A stretch of 64,000 bases of DNA from the NCBI GenBank assembly GCA_964495705.1, contig CAZBWS010000006.1, forward strand, positions 5,239 to 69,238, read 5' to 3'. The translations under genes and the position numbers were made by a program. Position 1 is the stretch's first letter, and every line of letters starts with the position of its first letter. The DNA is from CAZBWS01 sp964495705. GTDB lineage: Bacteria; Pseudomonadota; Gammaproteobacteria; HTCC5015. Positions 8,601 through 16,670 of the stretch are shown here, in pieces. A model generated the notes under the pieces. That model was not told where the DNA came from. It saw only the letters and a list, made by a program, of their open reading frames with translations, and did not search any database.

Positions 8601-8745
8601 CAGCCAAAGACAACAAGGACGAGGTAGTGCAAGGCTCTAAGCGATAGCGTAAATACTGCACCGGCAGCGCTTGCGCGGAGGCTGCCGGTTCAGCGTGATT
8701 TCTCACCTTATCCATAAATCGAGTGCGGCGGGGTGTATCAGTCAT
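5677..8745 (-). CDS. SNF2-family DNA helicase / translocase
   Basis: A protein of about 1022 residues with a long N-terminal region (about 1-540) of unknown role and a C-terminal SNF2 ATPase. Motif I, ILADDMGLGKTIQ, lies near residue 563, motif II, LDEAQNIKN, near 658, and motif VI, QATDRAYRIGQ, near 936; SGTPLEN and PWWNPAAEQQ are also present. Unlike many proteobacterial relatives I see no SWIM zinc finger at the N terminus. I prefer ATG 8745 over an in-frame TTG at 8754. Such proteins use ATP to translocate on duplex DNA and remodel bound proteins; bacterial members are tied to transcription recycling or repair. It is followed by the coupled 403-residue protein. Confidence 0.93.
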   Translation of the reverse strand: MTDTPRRTRFMDKVRNHAEPAASAQALPVQYLRYRLEPCTTSSLLSLADLQLSVMIAGIDPRSQAYKEEPFPIQPYQLTAPPRFMQGEDSNLLHELVDLDAAWVQASSRRGVPSGDFFRRLLNTGRVYWEEHEQPLCCNNEQVDIRPYWRCDDSGLQSLQVQGRGIQCFVDAQPLLAVHSSGKHCTAVKQSLQGDALRFIQQRPLISAQESATYVEQQREVLQAAQLPLPKSFVLNSVESDIPQPCLKLSSELLSSAQRQPLDVITLSFIYPGKAESVPHPWTGEEQPVVLATQYSEDGVYEVVSNPIAEQAQRLVLQQHFPRLKYVARQQGFVLDGEESTQANSLHWQDIVLTQLPRLKELGWRIVVADGFRYHYARVDAWYGQSQIAKEAEDWLGVDIGVEVDGERINLLPVLADYLQRENSPLALPILQAMEKHELVSLLLSGGRIVALEAGRLYQLVLVFTELLGKAKWQADQSLKIPQAQAVRLAQLDMQIGIENDLSDIPAFTWLNEAVYPDALQRLWNPPALSAPEDFNAQLRDYQLHGLAWMQSLSHLNMGGILADDMGLGKTIQTLAHLSLEKQQGRLAQGALIVVPTSLLFNWARECRQFSPQLSCQVLHGTARHDYFSKSADIYVTSYALVLRDNEHWQQKPLSYVILDEAQNIKNPRSQATRAIKNLNPQRRLCLSGTPLENHLGELWSLFDFAMPGFLGNEAEFKREFRKPIEQQQDEHRQAALLARISPYMLRRTKNEVAKELPPKTEQLCTIAMGEVQRDCYDMVRTMAHQNMQEILKQQGVSESRINMLDALLKLRQACCDPRLLPAHYHMPEPEKHSAKLQFLMEMLRELVQEGRKIIVFSQFTGMLDIMVQQAQAEGISYSLLTGQTRQREQEIDRFQEGDNSVFFISLKAGGVGLNLTAADTVIHYDPWWNPAAEQQATDRAYRIGQDKPVFVYKLIAENTVEEKIQQLQQRKQALSNSVYSVAEHRSEMRADSELEGRSRAGISEQEILALLAGDDLEVDAI

Positions 8746-8830
8746 AACTACCAAAAATACAAAAAACAGCCGAGCAGTTTACCTAGCCTGAATAGGGATA
8801 TAAATGAAAATATTTATTTAACGCGCGGCT

Positions 8831-10027
8831 TTAGCTGGCAATATCCGACAGAATTTTCACGCAGTCTTCGGTCTGCATATACTTCGGCACTGCATAGGTG
8901 TTGTGGGCTTCTTTGAAGGCCGCCTTCGCCATGTCGGGAAAATGTTTTTTATCAATACTAGGCACGGCCGTATTGATGTTCAAAGCAATAATTAACTGCT
9001 TCACCGCATCAATAAACGCCTGCCCCGCACGCTCATCGCTATCACCCTCTTTAGCAACACCGATCACCTTGGCTAAGTCAGCTAGACGGCCTGCGCATGC
9101 GGATAGGCTAAATTGCAGCACATGGGGCATCACTATCGAGTTAGCCAAGCCATGGGGCACGCCATAGTTAGCGCCAACCTGGTGCGCAATAGCGTGTACA
9201 TAGCCAAGTCCACCTTGATTCAGAGCGATACCGCCGTAGTGAGAAGCTTGCGCCATAGCGTCGCGGGCCTGCATATTCTTAGGCTCTTTATAAGCCACGG
9301 GTAGATTTTCAAACACCATCTTCACCGCAGCACGGCACAGCAAATCACTCTCTACCGTATTTACTTCACTGATGTACGCCTCTACCGCGTGAGTAAGTGC
9401 ATCCATGCCGGTTTCTGCAGTAATCTTTGGCGGCATACCCGACATGATGCCCGCATCTAACGCGACCATCATAGGGATGGTTTTGGGGTTGAGTACAATA
9501 CCCTTCTGGTGGGTTTCATCATCAGATATCACTGCACCCAATGTGGCTTCCGAGCCTGTACCCGCCGTCGTTGGGATCACAAAGAAAGGCTTAGGTGCCT
9601 TCCAGCCCTTCAACAAGCCAATGAGTTGCTTAGAGGTTTTATTGTTTGCCGTCGCCAGCGCAACAACCTTAGCCGCATCAATAGATGAACCGCCACCCAC
9701 TGCCAGCACTGCATCACAGTGATTAGCATGGAAGTGCTCTATACATTCAGTAACCACGCCGTGAGTTGGGTCGGGTTTGATCCCATCAAAAATAAAGGCT
9801 TGCACGCCGTGGCTTTCCAGCTTGGCCGCTAAAGGCGCTAGTACGCCAATTTCATTTAGTACTTTATCGGAAACAATCTGTACTTTTTTAAGCCCTAAAT
9901 TGGCAATATTCTCGCACAGTTGCAGGCCGGAGCCTTCCCCTGTCAGAGTCATAGGGCGAGGTGTATTAATTAATTTTGGAGCGGCAACCAAGGTTAGCTT
10001 GCCGAATTTTTTTGTGATGTTGAACAT
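8831..10027 (-). CDS. Iron-containing alcohol dehydrogenase
   Basis: A group III Fe-dependent alcohol dehydrogenase. The NAD(P)-binding motif GGGSSIDAAK is followed by metal-ligand regions: ETGMDALTHAVEAY with the first histidine, then HAIAHQVGANYGVPHG with two more. I start at ATG 10027 (398 residues, normal for the family). In-frame ATGs at 10099 and 10141 would add 24 or 38 residues; the one at 10141 has an AAGG ten bases upstream, so the start remains open. It would interconvert alcohols and aldehydes with NAD(P)H. It lies upstream of the helicase operon on the same strand, 85 bp away, and shares no obvious pathway with it. The coding strand contains one exact copy of the dispersed motif (9097-9109). 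Confidence 0.9.
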   Translation of the reverse strand: MFNITKKFGKLTLVAAPKLINTPRPMTLTGEGSGLQLCENIANLGLKKVQIVSDKVLNEIGVLAPLAAKLESHGVQAFIFDGIKPDPTHGVVTECIEHFHANHCDAVLAVGGGSSIDAAKVVALATANNKTSKQLIGLLKGWKAPKPFFVIPTTAGTGSEATLGAVISDDETHQKGIVLNPKTIPMMVALDAGIMSGMPPKITAETGMDALTHAVEAYISEVNTVESDLLCRAAVKMVFENLPVAYKEPKNMQARDAMAQASHYGGIALNQGGLGYVHAIAHQVGANYGVPHGLANSIVMPHVLQFSLSACAGRLADLAKVIGVAKEGDSDERAGQAFIDAVKQLIIALNINTAVPSIDKKHFPDMAKAAFKEAHNTYAVPKYMQTEDCVKILSDIAS

Positions 10028-10338
10028 AGTCGCACTTAATAATTTTAGTGCCATCATAGTAGCAGGGCTATGCACTGACGCTATGTGATAAGTGGACATT
10101 TTTTGTGCTAACTGGACGGGTGTTAAATAACAAAAACTCATATTACTAACGCCTTGCGAGACTTAAACGCTAGTTCCTCCTCAACTTAAGTAAGGGGTGA
10201 GATAATGCAGTTTATTACTTTTTTAAAAATCATCATAATACCTAGAGGCTTTTTAGTATGTTTTCATTCATAATAAAAATTCGCTCTACAAGGACTTTGA
10301 ATCGAACCTATTTACCTAAACATATAAAGAGACACACT

Positions 10339-10731
10339 ATGAAGGAACTCTATCAATCATTTTTAAGCATGCCCACCTGGGTGAAAATATGGATGGTCGG
10401 CATCCTTGTTCCTGTGAATATGCTTGGCCTGTTATTTTTAGACCAAGAAATAGGCTTGTGGATTGCCATTCTCGGCTTAGCAGGCATGATTCCAAATATG
10501 TTTGTAATGTACTTTGAGAAAGCCTTTTCAAAGACCATGGCCGTCTCACACATCATTCCTTGGACCATCCTAGTTGTCTACTTAGCCATAAAGCTGATCA
10601 AAGGCGAAGTGCCGGACGGCAATATCTACTACGTGGTCTGGGCAGTCTTGATCGTCGACATCATTTCTCTACTTTTCGACTACAAAGAAAGCGTCGAATG
10701 GTTCCAAGAGCGCAAAACTAAAAAAGCCTGA
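10339..10731 (+). CDS. Small four-span membrane protein, unknown
   Basis: A 130-residue protein with four likely transmembrane segments: residues about 13-34, 37-55, 66-82 and 92-107. I choose ATG 10339, which has AAAGAGA upstream; an ATG at 10258 would add a basic, non-conserved-looking leader of 27 residues. The charged C terminus (EWFQERKTKKA) should be cytoplasmic. I do not recognise the family. It is followed by a motif hairpin and then by the epimerase gene on the same strand. Confidence 0.8.
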   Translation: MKELYQSFLSMPTWVKIWMVGILVPVNMLGLLFLDQEIGLWIAILGLAGMIPNMFVMYFEKAFSKTMAVSHIIPWTILVVYLAIKLIKGEVPDGNIYYVVWAVLIVDIISLLFDYKESVEWFQERKTKKA

Positions 10732-10742
10732 GTAAATAAGCC

Positions 10743-10772
10743 CTGCGGATAGTCTCTTCAGGCTATCCGCAT
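10743..10772 (+). terminator. Inverted pair of the dispersed motif, candidate terminator
   Basis: CTGCGGATAG at 10743-10752 pairs with CTATCCGCA within AGGCTATCCGCAT (10760-10772), giving a stem of about nine base pairs twelve bases after the membrane-protein stop. No long T tract follows, so termination would have to rely on the stem alone or on Rho. Confidence 0.55.
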
Positions 10773-10813
10773 TACACTACCCTCTTCTATCTCACCAACC
10801 TAGGATCAACCCT

Positions 10814-11878
10814 ATGGACATCAATCTTCGCTCAGACAAGCCAGTACTAGTTACCGGCGCCAATGGTTATGTAGCCTCGTGGCTAGTTAAAAACTTACTC
10901 GATGCGGGTAATACCGTGCACGCGACTGTGCGCAACCCCGACGACAAAGCCAAAGTGGGCCACCTAGATAAGATAGCGGATAACAGCCCAGGCACATTGA
11001 AGTTCTTCAAAGCTGACCTGCTAGACGCGGATGCCTTTGACGCCCCCATGCAGGGCTGCGAAATTGTTTTTCACACCGCCTCACCGTTTATGGCGCGCAA
11101 CGTCACTGACCCCATGGCGCAGCTAGTGACGCCCGCCAAACAGGGTACAGCCCATGTACTAGAAGCGGTGAATCGCACTGAAAGCGTCAAACGCGTTGTT
11201 CTGACCTCTAGTGTGGTTGGCATTTATGGCGACGCTGTCGACCTACAAAAGACGGGGAAAGCTGCCTTTGATGAAAGCGACTGGAACACCAGCAGCACGG
11301 TTGACCACCAGCCTTACAACTTCTCTAAAGTAGAAGCAGAAAAACTGGCTTGGGAAATACAAAAGCAACAAACACGTTGGGACTTGCTAACGATCAACCC
11401 AGGCCTAGTACTTGGCCCAGCGCTGGGCGCCACACAAAGCGAAAGCATGTCGATCATGCAAGACTTCGGTAACGGCATGTTGCTGATGGGAGCTCCTAAA
11501 TTAGAGTTTGGCATGGTCGACGTACGCGACGTGGCCAAAGCCCATATACTCGCAGGCTTTAAAGCCGACGCCAGCGGCCGCCACATCACCTCGAATCTAT
11601 CCATTAACTATATGGACATCTCGCGCATCTTGCGCAAGAACTTCAACTGGAAATACCCCTTCCCGCGTATGGCAGCGCCTAATTTTGTGCTCTGGCTACT
11701 CGCTCCTATTTTTGGCCTAAGCCGCAAGTTTGTCAGCACCAACATCGGTTTTCCGCTGAAGTTTGACAACAGCTACATCAAAAAAGATTTGGGCATAGAA
11801 TTTATGCCCCCAGAGCAAACTATTGTTGATCACTTTCAACAGCTACTTGATCAAGGCTTGATCAAAAAGCGCGGCTAA
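10814..11878 (+). CDS. NAD(P)-dependent epimerase/dehydratase, dihydroflavonol-reductase-like
   Basis: A 354-residue extended short-chain dehydrogenase. The N-terminal GANGYVAS (residues 15-22) is the dinucleotide-binding motif, and YNFSK (Tyr near 168, Lys near 172) is the catalytic YxxxK. LTSSVVGIYG supplies the usual serine. The overall order matches the dihydroflavonol-4-reductase/3-beta-HSD branch, which reduces or oxidises hydroxyl/keto groups on non-sugar substrates. A hydrophobic stretch near residues 293-304 could be a membrane contact. RBS GGAT precedes the ATG. The substrate is unknown; the neighbouring lipid oxygenases make a lipid or steroid-like substrate possible but unproven. 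Confidence 0.88.
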   Translation: MDINLRSDKPVLVTGANGYVASWLVKNLLDAGNTVHATVRNPDDKAKVGHLDKIADNSPGTLKFFKADLLDADAFDAPMQGCEIVFHTASPFMARNVTDPMAQLVTPAKQGTAHVLEAVNRTESVKRVVLTSSVVGIYGDAVDLQKTGKAAFDESDWNTSSTVDHQPYNFSKVEAEKLAWEIQKQQTRWDLLTINPGLVLGPALGATQSESMSIMQDFGNGMLLMGAPKLEFGMVDVRDVAKAHILAGFKADASGRHITSNLSINYMDISRILRKNFNWKYPFPRMAAPNFVLWLLAPIFGLSRKFVSTNIGFPLKFDNSYIKKDLGIEFMPPEQTIVDHFQQLLDQGLIKKRG

Positions 11879-11953
11879 GCCCCTATGCTTACGCCTGCCT
11901 GAATGTAGGCGTAGAAGGCTATCTACATAGGTTTTCACCACCTTTTATCCGTT

Positions 11954-11979
11954 AAAAATGGGCTTTAACCCCCATTTTT
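11954..11979. terminator. Bidirectional Rho-independent-type terminator
   Basis: AAAAATGGG, a loop of CTTTAACC, then CCCATTTTT form a nine-pair stem with A and T tracts on either side. It lies in the 229-bp gap between the epimerase gene and the YHS operon. Just upstream, ATGTAG at 11903 and CTACAT at 11923 form another small inverted pair that resembles a decayed copy of the dispersed motif. Confidence 0.55.
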
Positions 11980-12107
11980 AAAAATAGAGGCCTAACACTG
12001 TAGACGGGGGCATTGAATTTCCTTGCAGGTCTGTCGAACTTTTTCCTGTATTAGGGCTCTTACTGCACTTCGTAACCGAACAAAGCTACTCTAAAGCTGA
12101 GCGTAAT

Positions 12108-12569
12108 ATGTTAAAAAAAAATGTAGGACTATGTTTCAAAACCATTGTGGCTTTGCTGCCCATATTGCTCACTTTCCCTGCGGCGGCAGAATCGACTGTT
12201 TATACAAGACTATTTAGTAATGTTGCCATCTCTGGCTATGACAGCGTCGCCTACTTCACTGAAGACAAAGCTGTGAAGGGCAGCCCTAGATACAAGCTTA
12301 ACTATAAGGGTGCTGAATGGCACTTTAAGAGCGCTGATAATCTTGCCGCTTTTAAGAAAGACCCTGAAGCCTTCGCCCCACAGTACGGCGGCTACTGTGC
12401 ATGGGCTGTCGGCAATAACAAGCTGGCAAAAGGCGACCCCAAGCACTGGTCACGTTATAATGGAAAACTTTATCTAAACTATAATGCGCAAATCAAAGAC
12501 CGCTGGCTCGCGGACAAAAAGCGTTTAGTGCCACTGGCTAACGGCTACTGGCCTCAATTAACCCAATAA
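12108..12569 (+). CDS. Secreted YHS-domain protein
   Basis: A 153-residue protein with an N-terminal signal peptide (basic KKN, hydrophobic core, cleavage near AAAES). The mature part is a YHS-type domain: SGYDSVAYFTEDKAVKG, then WHFKSADNLAAFKKDPEAFAPQYGGYCA with the conserved cysteine, and a C-terminal HWSRYNGKLYLNYN. YHS domains are small metal-associated modules found in heavy-metal and oxygenase proteins. The exported stand-alone form is common in marine proteobacteria, with no fixed role. It ends 11 bp before the first ATP-grasp gene and so appears to head that operon. Confidence 0.88.
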   Translation: MLKKNVGLCFKTIVALLPILLTFPAAAESTVYTRLFSNVAISGYDSVAYFTEDKAVKGSPRYKLNYKGAEWHFKSADNLAAFKKDPEAFAPQYGGYCAWAVGNNKLAKGDPKHWSRYNGKLYLNYNAQIKDRWLADKKRLVPLANGYWPQLTQ

Positions 12570-12580
12570 ACCAAAGCCAT

Positions 12581-13402
12581 ATGCTGATCCGTATCCTCAC
12601 CGTTATTGCCTATATTGCCTACTGTGTTCCGCAGCGGGCAAAGCCGTGGAACTACTTCCAACTTAATGTTCTGCACTTTAATGACGATAAAAAGATTTTT
12701 TCCAAACTAGATAATGACTTATTGATTCCGCCACGCTGGCGCCTAGAACAGTCTTTGGATATAGGCCAAGAGCCTTCACGATACCCGGTTTTTGTGAAAC
12801 CCGAATGGGGGCAAAACTCAGCCGGTGTTGAGCTGGCCAAAGACAGTGCTAGCCTTGCTTCAATACGTAAAAGAAGACCGCTTAGCAAGCATGACTACCT
12901 TATTCAAGATGCCGCACAAGGCAGCAAAGAATTTGAAATATTTGCTATCAGCGAGCTAGCCAATGCGGATACGCCACTGGTCTTTAGCATAACGGAGACA
13001 TGCAATAGTTCAAATGAACAATACCCTGTTAATGGTATATATAATACTGGCACTTACTATGTTGATATTAGTGCGCAGCTATCTCCCGCGCAAAAGGCCA
13101 TTCTCTGGCAACAGTTAAAATTGATACAAACTTTTCGTATCGCGCGCTTTGGTGTACGTTGTGACTCTTTGGAGGATTTGCTAGACGGGAAGTTCCAAGT
13201 TATTGAAATCAATTTGTTCATACCAATGCCCCTTGCATTAATCGCTAGCAACACCACGCGCAGACAAGCGGTCAAACTAAGCCTGCAATGTGCTAAGTCA
13301 TTAGTCAAAGCCACTAAAGACATTCCCAAGCAGCAAGAGTATAAGGACGTATTTTTCAAAAAGATGCGTCACTCACGCTCGTTTAAATCTGTCAATTCTT
13401 GA
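12581..13402 (+). CDS. ATP-grasp-fold protein, putative ligase
   Basis: A 273-residue protein with a hydrophobic N-terminal helix (about residues 3-16) and an ATP-grasp-like core. YPVFVKPEWGQNSAGV (about 67-82) matches the nucleotide-binding lysine loop, and QVIEINLF near residue 207 matches the metal-binding E-x-N strand. It would activate a carboxylate with ATP for attack by an amine or thiol. The fold is recognisable but divergent, and no named family fits. It lies between the YHS gene (11 bp upstream) and a second ATP-grasp gene (7 bp downstream), so the two ligases probably act in sequence. The exact motif copy at 12963 encodes Asn-Ala-Asp. Confidence 0.75.
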   Translation: MLIRILTVIAYIAYCVPQRAKPWNYFQLNVLHFNDDKKIFSKLDNDLLIPPRWRLEQSLDIGQEPSRYPVFVKPEWGQNSAGVELAKDSASLASIRKRRPLSKHDYLIQDAAQGSKEFEIFAISELANADTPLVFSITETCNSSNEQYPVNGIYNTGTYYVDISAQLSPAQKAILWQQLKLIQTFRIARFGVRCDSLEDLLDGKFQVIEINLFIPMPLALIASNTTRRQAVKLSLQCAKSLVKATKDIPKQQEYKDVFFKKMRHSRSFKSVNS

Positions 13403-13409
13403 GCTATCC

Positions 13410-14318
13410 ATGAAAGCCCTAAAAAAAGCTATCTACCAATTTATTAGCAAACGCTATATGAACGACTGTAGCAACTACAATAGCTTGGCCACACGCAAAG
13501 GCAGTCGCTCCAAAAAACAAGCGCGCGACACCTTTCAGCAAGGCGGCATTCCCCATGCGCAAGGACAGGTATTCATCAACCCTTTCGTGGCACATCGCTT
13601 TGCTCAAAAAAACGGGTTCCCCTTAGTCATCAAACCTAATGTCAGCGGCTTTTCCCGCGGCAGCCACTTCCCTATACGAAACTACAAAGAACTTTGGAAA
13701 GCTATTTTCCTGGCCAAACTATGGTGGCCAAGCACAGTAGTCGAACAATTTTTAGAGGGGCATAACTACCGTGTCGTTGTTGCTGAAGGCAAGGTTATGT
13801 CTGTGCTAGAGCGCTACTCGCCCTTTGTTGAAGGCAATGGGGTAGATACGATCAACAATTTGATCGATGCTGAAAACAAAACTCGTGAAGCAATGGGCTT
13901 ATACCCTTGCATGTCCCCCTTGCAAAAAGGCAGAGTCACTCAGCGTTTTTTACAAAAAAACCAGTACACACTAGACACTGTACTGCCTGCAGGCCAACGG
14001 GCTGAACTGTTTTATCGTATCTCTCTAGCCCCTGGGGGTGTCGTTGAGGTCATTGATAAAACAAAAATCCCTGAAGAGAACAATCAATTATTTAGTGAGA
14101 TTCTAGCTCTGTTCGGCGCCAATATACTCGGTATAGATGTGATCATGGAACAGGGCATTGATGTTGACTACCGCCAGCAGAAATGTATTTTTCTGGAAGT
14201 CAATTCACGCCCCTATTTAAAAATGCATGACTACCCTCGCTACGGAGAAAGGGAAGACCTTTCCACCTATTTTTCCAGCTTAGAAGCCCTCAACATTAGT
14301 CAAACTGATACCTTCTAA
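13410..14318 (+). CDS. ATP-grasp ligase, cyanophycin-synthetase/GshF-like
   Basis: A 302-residue single-domain ATP-grasp enzyme. FPLVIKPNVSGFSRGSH (about residues 70-86) is the P-loop-like lysine and glycine-rich region. VVEQFLEGHNYRVVV (about 110-124) and VLERYSPFVEGNG closely resemble the ATP-grasp half of cyanophycin synthetase and bifunctional glutathione synthetase. IFLEVNSRPYLKMHD near residue 260 is the Mg-binding E-x-N. These relatives form amide bonds on amino acids or peptides. The N-terminal and Mur-ligase-like parts of cyanophycin synthetase are absent. The stop codon overlaps the next gene's ATG (TAATG). Confidence 0.85.
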   Translation: MKALKKAIYQFISKRYMNDCSNYNSLATRKGSRSKKQARDTFQQGGIPHAQGQVFINPFVAHRFAQKNGFPLVIKPNVSGFSRGSHFPIRNYKELWKAIFLAKLWWPSTVVEQFLEGHNYRVVVAEGKVMSVLERYSPFVEGNGVDTINNLIDAENKTREAMGLYPCMSPLQKGRVTQRFLQKNQYTLDTVLPAGQRAELFYRISLAPGGVVEVIDKTKIPEENNQLFSEILALFGANILGIDVIMEQGIDVDYRQQKCIFLEVNSRPYLKMHDYPRYGEREDLSTYFSSLEALNISQTDTF

Positions 14319-15499
14319 TGCACTTCAGCCCTAAGAAATTTTATTTTTTTTCCGCCGCACACTCTTTATTGATCGGCCTCCTGCCTTTTTTTATCCCGGT
14401 TATTTTGTGGCGCAATGAGTTCTCTATTGCAGCCATAAGCTTATTTATTGCCATCGGCGGCGCCAGCTTTATTGCCGCTCTCTGGGTATGGGACAACCTG
14501 CGCCACAAGCAGAGCTGGAATATCATACTGGCCACATCATTTATTCTAGAAATCATATTAGTTGCCCTGCTAATCAATGGTGTAAACTATTTATCATTCA
14601 TCTTACTCGCCATCATTAACGGGCTTTACAACTGCTTTTACTGGTCGACGCAGCGTGCTGCATTCAATGCGGTACCGCAGTTTTCAGACACGGGAAAGGC
14701 TTTTGGTAACTTCCAAATTCTTGTCTTGATTGTATTAAAGATAGGCATATTCATCGGGGCTTATTTGCTCGAAGCGCAACAACAAACAACTCTGCTTCTT
14801 CTATCCATCACAGGCGCAGTAATAGCGATATTTTTACTGCTGCAGAAAAAAATGGATCATACGGATATCACTCAAACACAACCTATGCTCTCAGCAAAAG
14901 ATATTCTGCAATTCAAAGATGCCCATTGCTCTAAATATATATTCTTGATTGACGGGCCGTTTTTATTTTTAGAGAGTTATTTATGGCTATTATCTTTGTA
15001 TTTTTTAACTGGCAACAGTTTCTTTAACTTAGGTATTACTGTCATTCTATTAAGCATTGTCTTGTCTCTGTTGTTTTATTTTATTAAAAACACTATCGAC
15101 CACAGTCACCAGCGCAATATTTTTCTATTTGCCATAGCAGCTTACGCGCTATCTTGGTTATTGCGTGGTCACATTGAATCTTTCTCGACGAGCTCTCTTG
15201 TATACCCCGTTATTTTATTTATTGCCTTTATGACTAGCTTTTTTCGCTTAGTTTTCAATAAGCGTTTTTTTGACACCTCTCGAAAGACACAAAGCTATAG
15301 ATACTTAATTATGAAAAGCTATTATTCTCAGTTTGGAATATTTGTGTTTTTCCTATTGTTTGCATTCCTTAACTCAAGCTATGACATAACCATATCTACC
15401 CTTTATTACATAGCCTGTCCTGCAGCATTCTTATATACATTTTATTTGGCTCGTCACTTAAAGAGCGCGCCGTCAGATAATGAGACGATAAAAACATGA
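14318..15499 (+). CDS. MFS-like integral membrane transporter
   Basis: A 393-residue polytopic membrane protein with 10-12 hydrophobic segments and a short charged loop in the middle (about residues 180-205), as in major facilitator superfamily proteins. It is AT-rich and lacks strongly diagnostic MFS motifs, so the family call rests on topology. It overlaps the upstream ATP-grasp gene by one base and the downstream DinB gene by four. Translation is therefore coupled, and export or uptake of the product of the two ligases is a reasonable hypothesis. Confidence 0.75.
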   Translation: MHFSPKKFYFFSAAHSLLIGLLPFFIPVILWRNEFSIAAISLFIAIGGASFIAALWVWDNLRHKQSWNIILATSFILEIILVALLINGVNYLSFILLAIINGLYNCFYWSTQRAAFNAVPQFSDTGKAFGNFQILVLIVLKIGIFIGAYLLEAQQQTTLLLLSITGAVIAIFLLLQKKMDHTDITQTQPMLSAKDILQFKDAHCSKYIFLIDGPFLFLESYLWLLSLYFLTGNSFFNLGITVILLSIVLSLLFYFIKNTIDHSHQRNIFLFAIAAYALSWLLRGHIESFSTSSLVYPVILFIAFMTSFFRLVFNKRFFDTSRKTQSYRYLIMKSYYSQFGIFVFFLLFAFLNSSYDITISTLYYIACPAAFLYTFYLARHLKSAPSDNETIKT

Positions 15500-16029
15500 A
15501 CAACCTTATGCATAGCAACATAGAAGCCATCGAACAGGTACTGGACTTTATCCAACAGCTTAATAATGCAGAATACCAATATTCTGCAAAGCCCTATGTT
15601 GATAGCACTATTGGCCAACATCTACGCCATGTATTAGATATTTACACATCCGTTTTAACTGTTGCAGAAGACAATACTAATAACTCTATCGACTATAATA
15701 TTCGACGTCGTGGAGCGGCCTTAGAAACGCAAAGGAGCGCAGGCATAGCAGAACTAGAGCTGCTACGTGATAGTCTATTAAAACGCGTAACAAAGCCTTT
15801 AGATGGCGTTGTAGTAGTAACGAGTGAAACCAGTGTCAATGAATATAAAAATGACACTTTCCAGTCTACTCTCGCTCGCGAACTCTGCTTTGCCGCCAGC
15901 CACTTAACTCACCACCTCGCAATAATGGCAATTATTGCCAAACTCAGCGGCAAAGACGTTTGCTCCAGCATTGGCACCGCTCCTTCTACAGCGACATTTA
16001 TACGCGATCAAGCAACAGCCGCAATATAA
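15496..16029 (+). CDS. DinB-fold (YfiT/DUF664-type) putative metalloenzyme
   Basis: A 177-residue protein with a four-helix DinB/maleylpyruvate-isomerase-like layout. GQHLRHVLD near residue 39 gives the first histidine, and SHLTHHLA near residue 135 gives the other two, matching the three-histidine metal site of the superfamily. Members include thiol transferases and other metal-dependent enzymes acting on small thiols, and several sit in biosynthetic clusters. The ATG overlaps the upstream transporter stop (ATGA). It is the last gene of the operon before arfB, which starts 43 bp later and is an ordinary translation-rescue gene. Confidence 0.8.
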   Translation: MNNLMHSNIEAIEQVLDFIQQLNNAEYQYSAKPYVDSTIGQHLRHVLDIYTSVLTVAEDNTNNSIDYNIRRRGAALETQRSAGIAELELLRDSLLKRVTKPLDGVVVVTSETSVNEYKNDTFQSTLARELCFAASHLTHHLAIMAIIAKLSGKDVCSSIGTAPSTATFIRDQATAAI

Positions 16030-16072
16030 TTTATAGGTACAAAAGGCATCTGCCCAGCATTACAATAATGCC

Positions 16073-16492
16073 ATGCTAGTCATATCAAATGTCGTCACCA
16101 TTCCTGCCACTGAACTCGACTTCAGTGCTATACGCGCCCAAGGTGCTGGCGGCCAAAACGTCAACAAAGTCTCCAGCGCCATCCACCTGCGCTTCGACAT
16201 ACCCAACTCTTCCCTGCCCGACTTCTACAAAGAGCGTCTACTCGCGCTCAGTGACTCACGTATCACCAAAGAAGGTGTGATAGTGATTAAGTCACAGGAA
16301 CATCGCACTCAGGAGATGAACCGCGAGGCGGCGCTGGCTAGGTTATCCACATTGATCAAGTCAGCAATTGTGGTACAAAAGAAACGCAGAAAAACAAAAC
16401 CCAGCCGAAACTCACAGAGAAAGCGAATGGATAGTAAGACTAAGCATGGGAATATGAAGAAATTGAGGGGCAAAGTGGGGAAGGATTATTAA
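16073..16492 (+). CDS. arfB: Alternative ribosome-rescue factor ArfB
   Basis: A 139-residue peptidyl-tRNA hydrolase (YaeJ/ICT1 family). The GGQ catalytic motif sits in RAQGAGGQNVNKVSSAI near residues 22-38. The C-terminal tail is highly basic (KKRRKTKPSRNSQRKRMDSK), which inserts into the empty mRNA channel of stalled ribosomes. Length and start match the family. It releases nascent chains from non-stop complexes independently of tmRNA. Confidence 0.96.
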   Translation: MLVISNVVTIPATELDFSAIRAQGAGGQNVNKVSSAIHLRFDIPNSSLPDFYKERLLALSDSRITKEGVIVIKSQEHRTQEMNREAALARLSTLIKSAIVVQKKRRKTKPSRNSQRKRMDSKTKHGNMKKLRGKVGKDY

Positions 16493-16495
16493 TCA

Positions 16496-16568
16496 ATGAA
16501 TATATTATTACTCTCTGGAAGCTTTCGAAAAAACAGCGCCAGCCTCGCGATTTTTAAAACCGTTGAAT
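16496..16568 (+). CDS. NAD(P)H-dependent FMN reductase, truncated by assembly gap
   Basis: Only the first 24 residues are visible. MNILLLSGSFRKNSASLAI is the N-terminal strand and phosphate-binding loop (GSxRxxS) of the flavodoxin-like NADPH-dependent FMN/chromate reductase family. The rest lies in or beyond the 100-N gap. The start is three bases after the arfB stop, suggesting co-transcription. Confidence 0.65.
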
Positions 16569-16668
16569 NNNNNNNNNNNNNNNNNNNNNNNNNNNNNNNN
16601 NNNNNNNNNNNNNNNNNNNNNNNNNNNNNNNNNNNNNNNNNNNNNNNNNNNNNNNNNNNNNNNNNNNN
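16569..16668. other. Assembly gap of unknown true length
   Basis: Exactly 100 N. Unlike the other two gaps, the flanks do not repeat each other, so sequence is probably missing: at least the rest of the FMN reductase gene. Confidence 0.85.
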
Positions 16669-16670
16669 CC

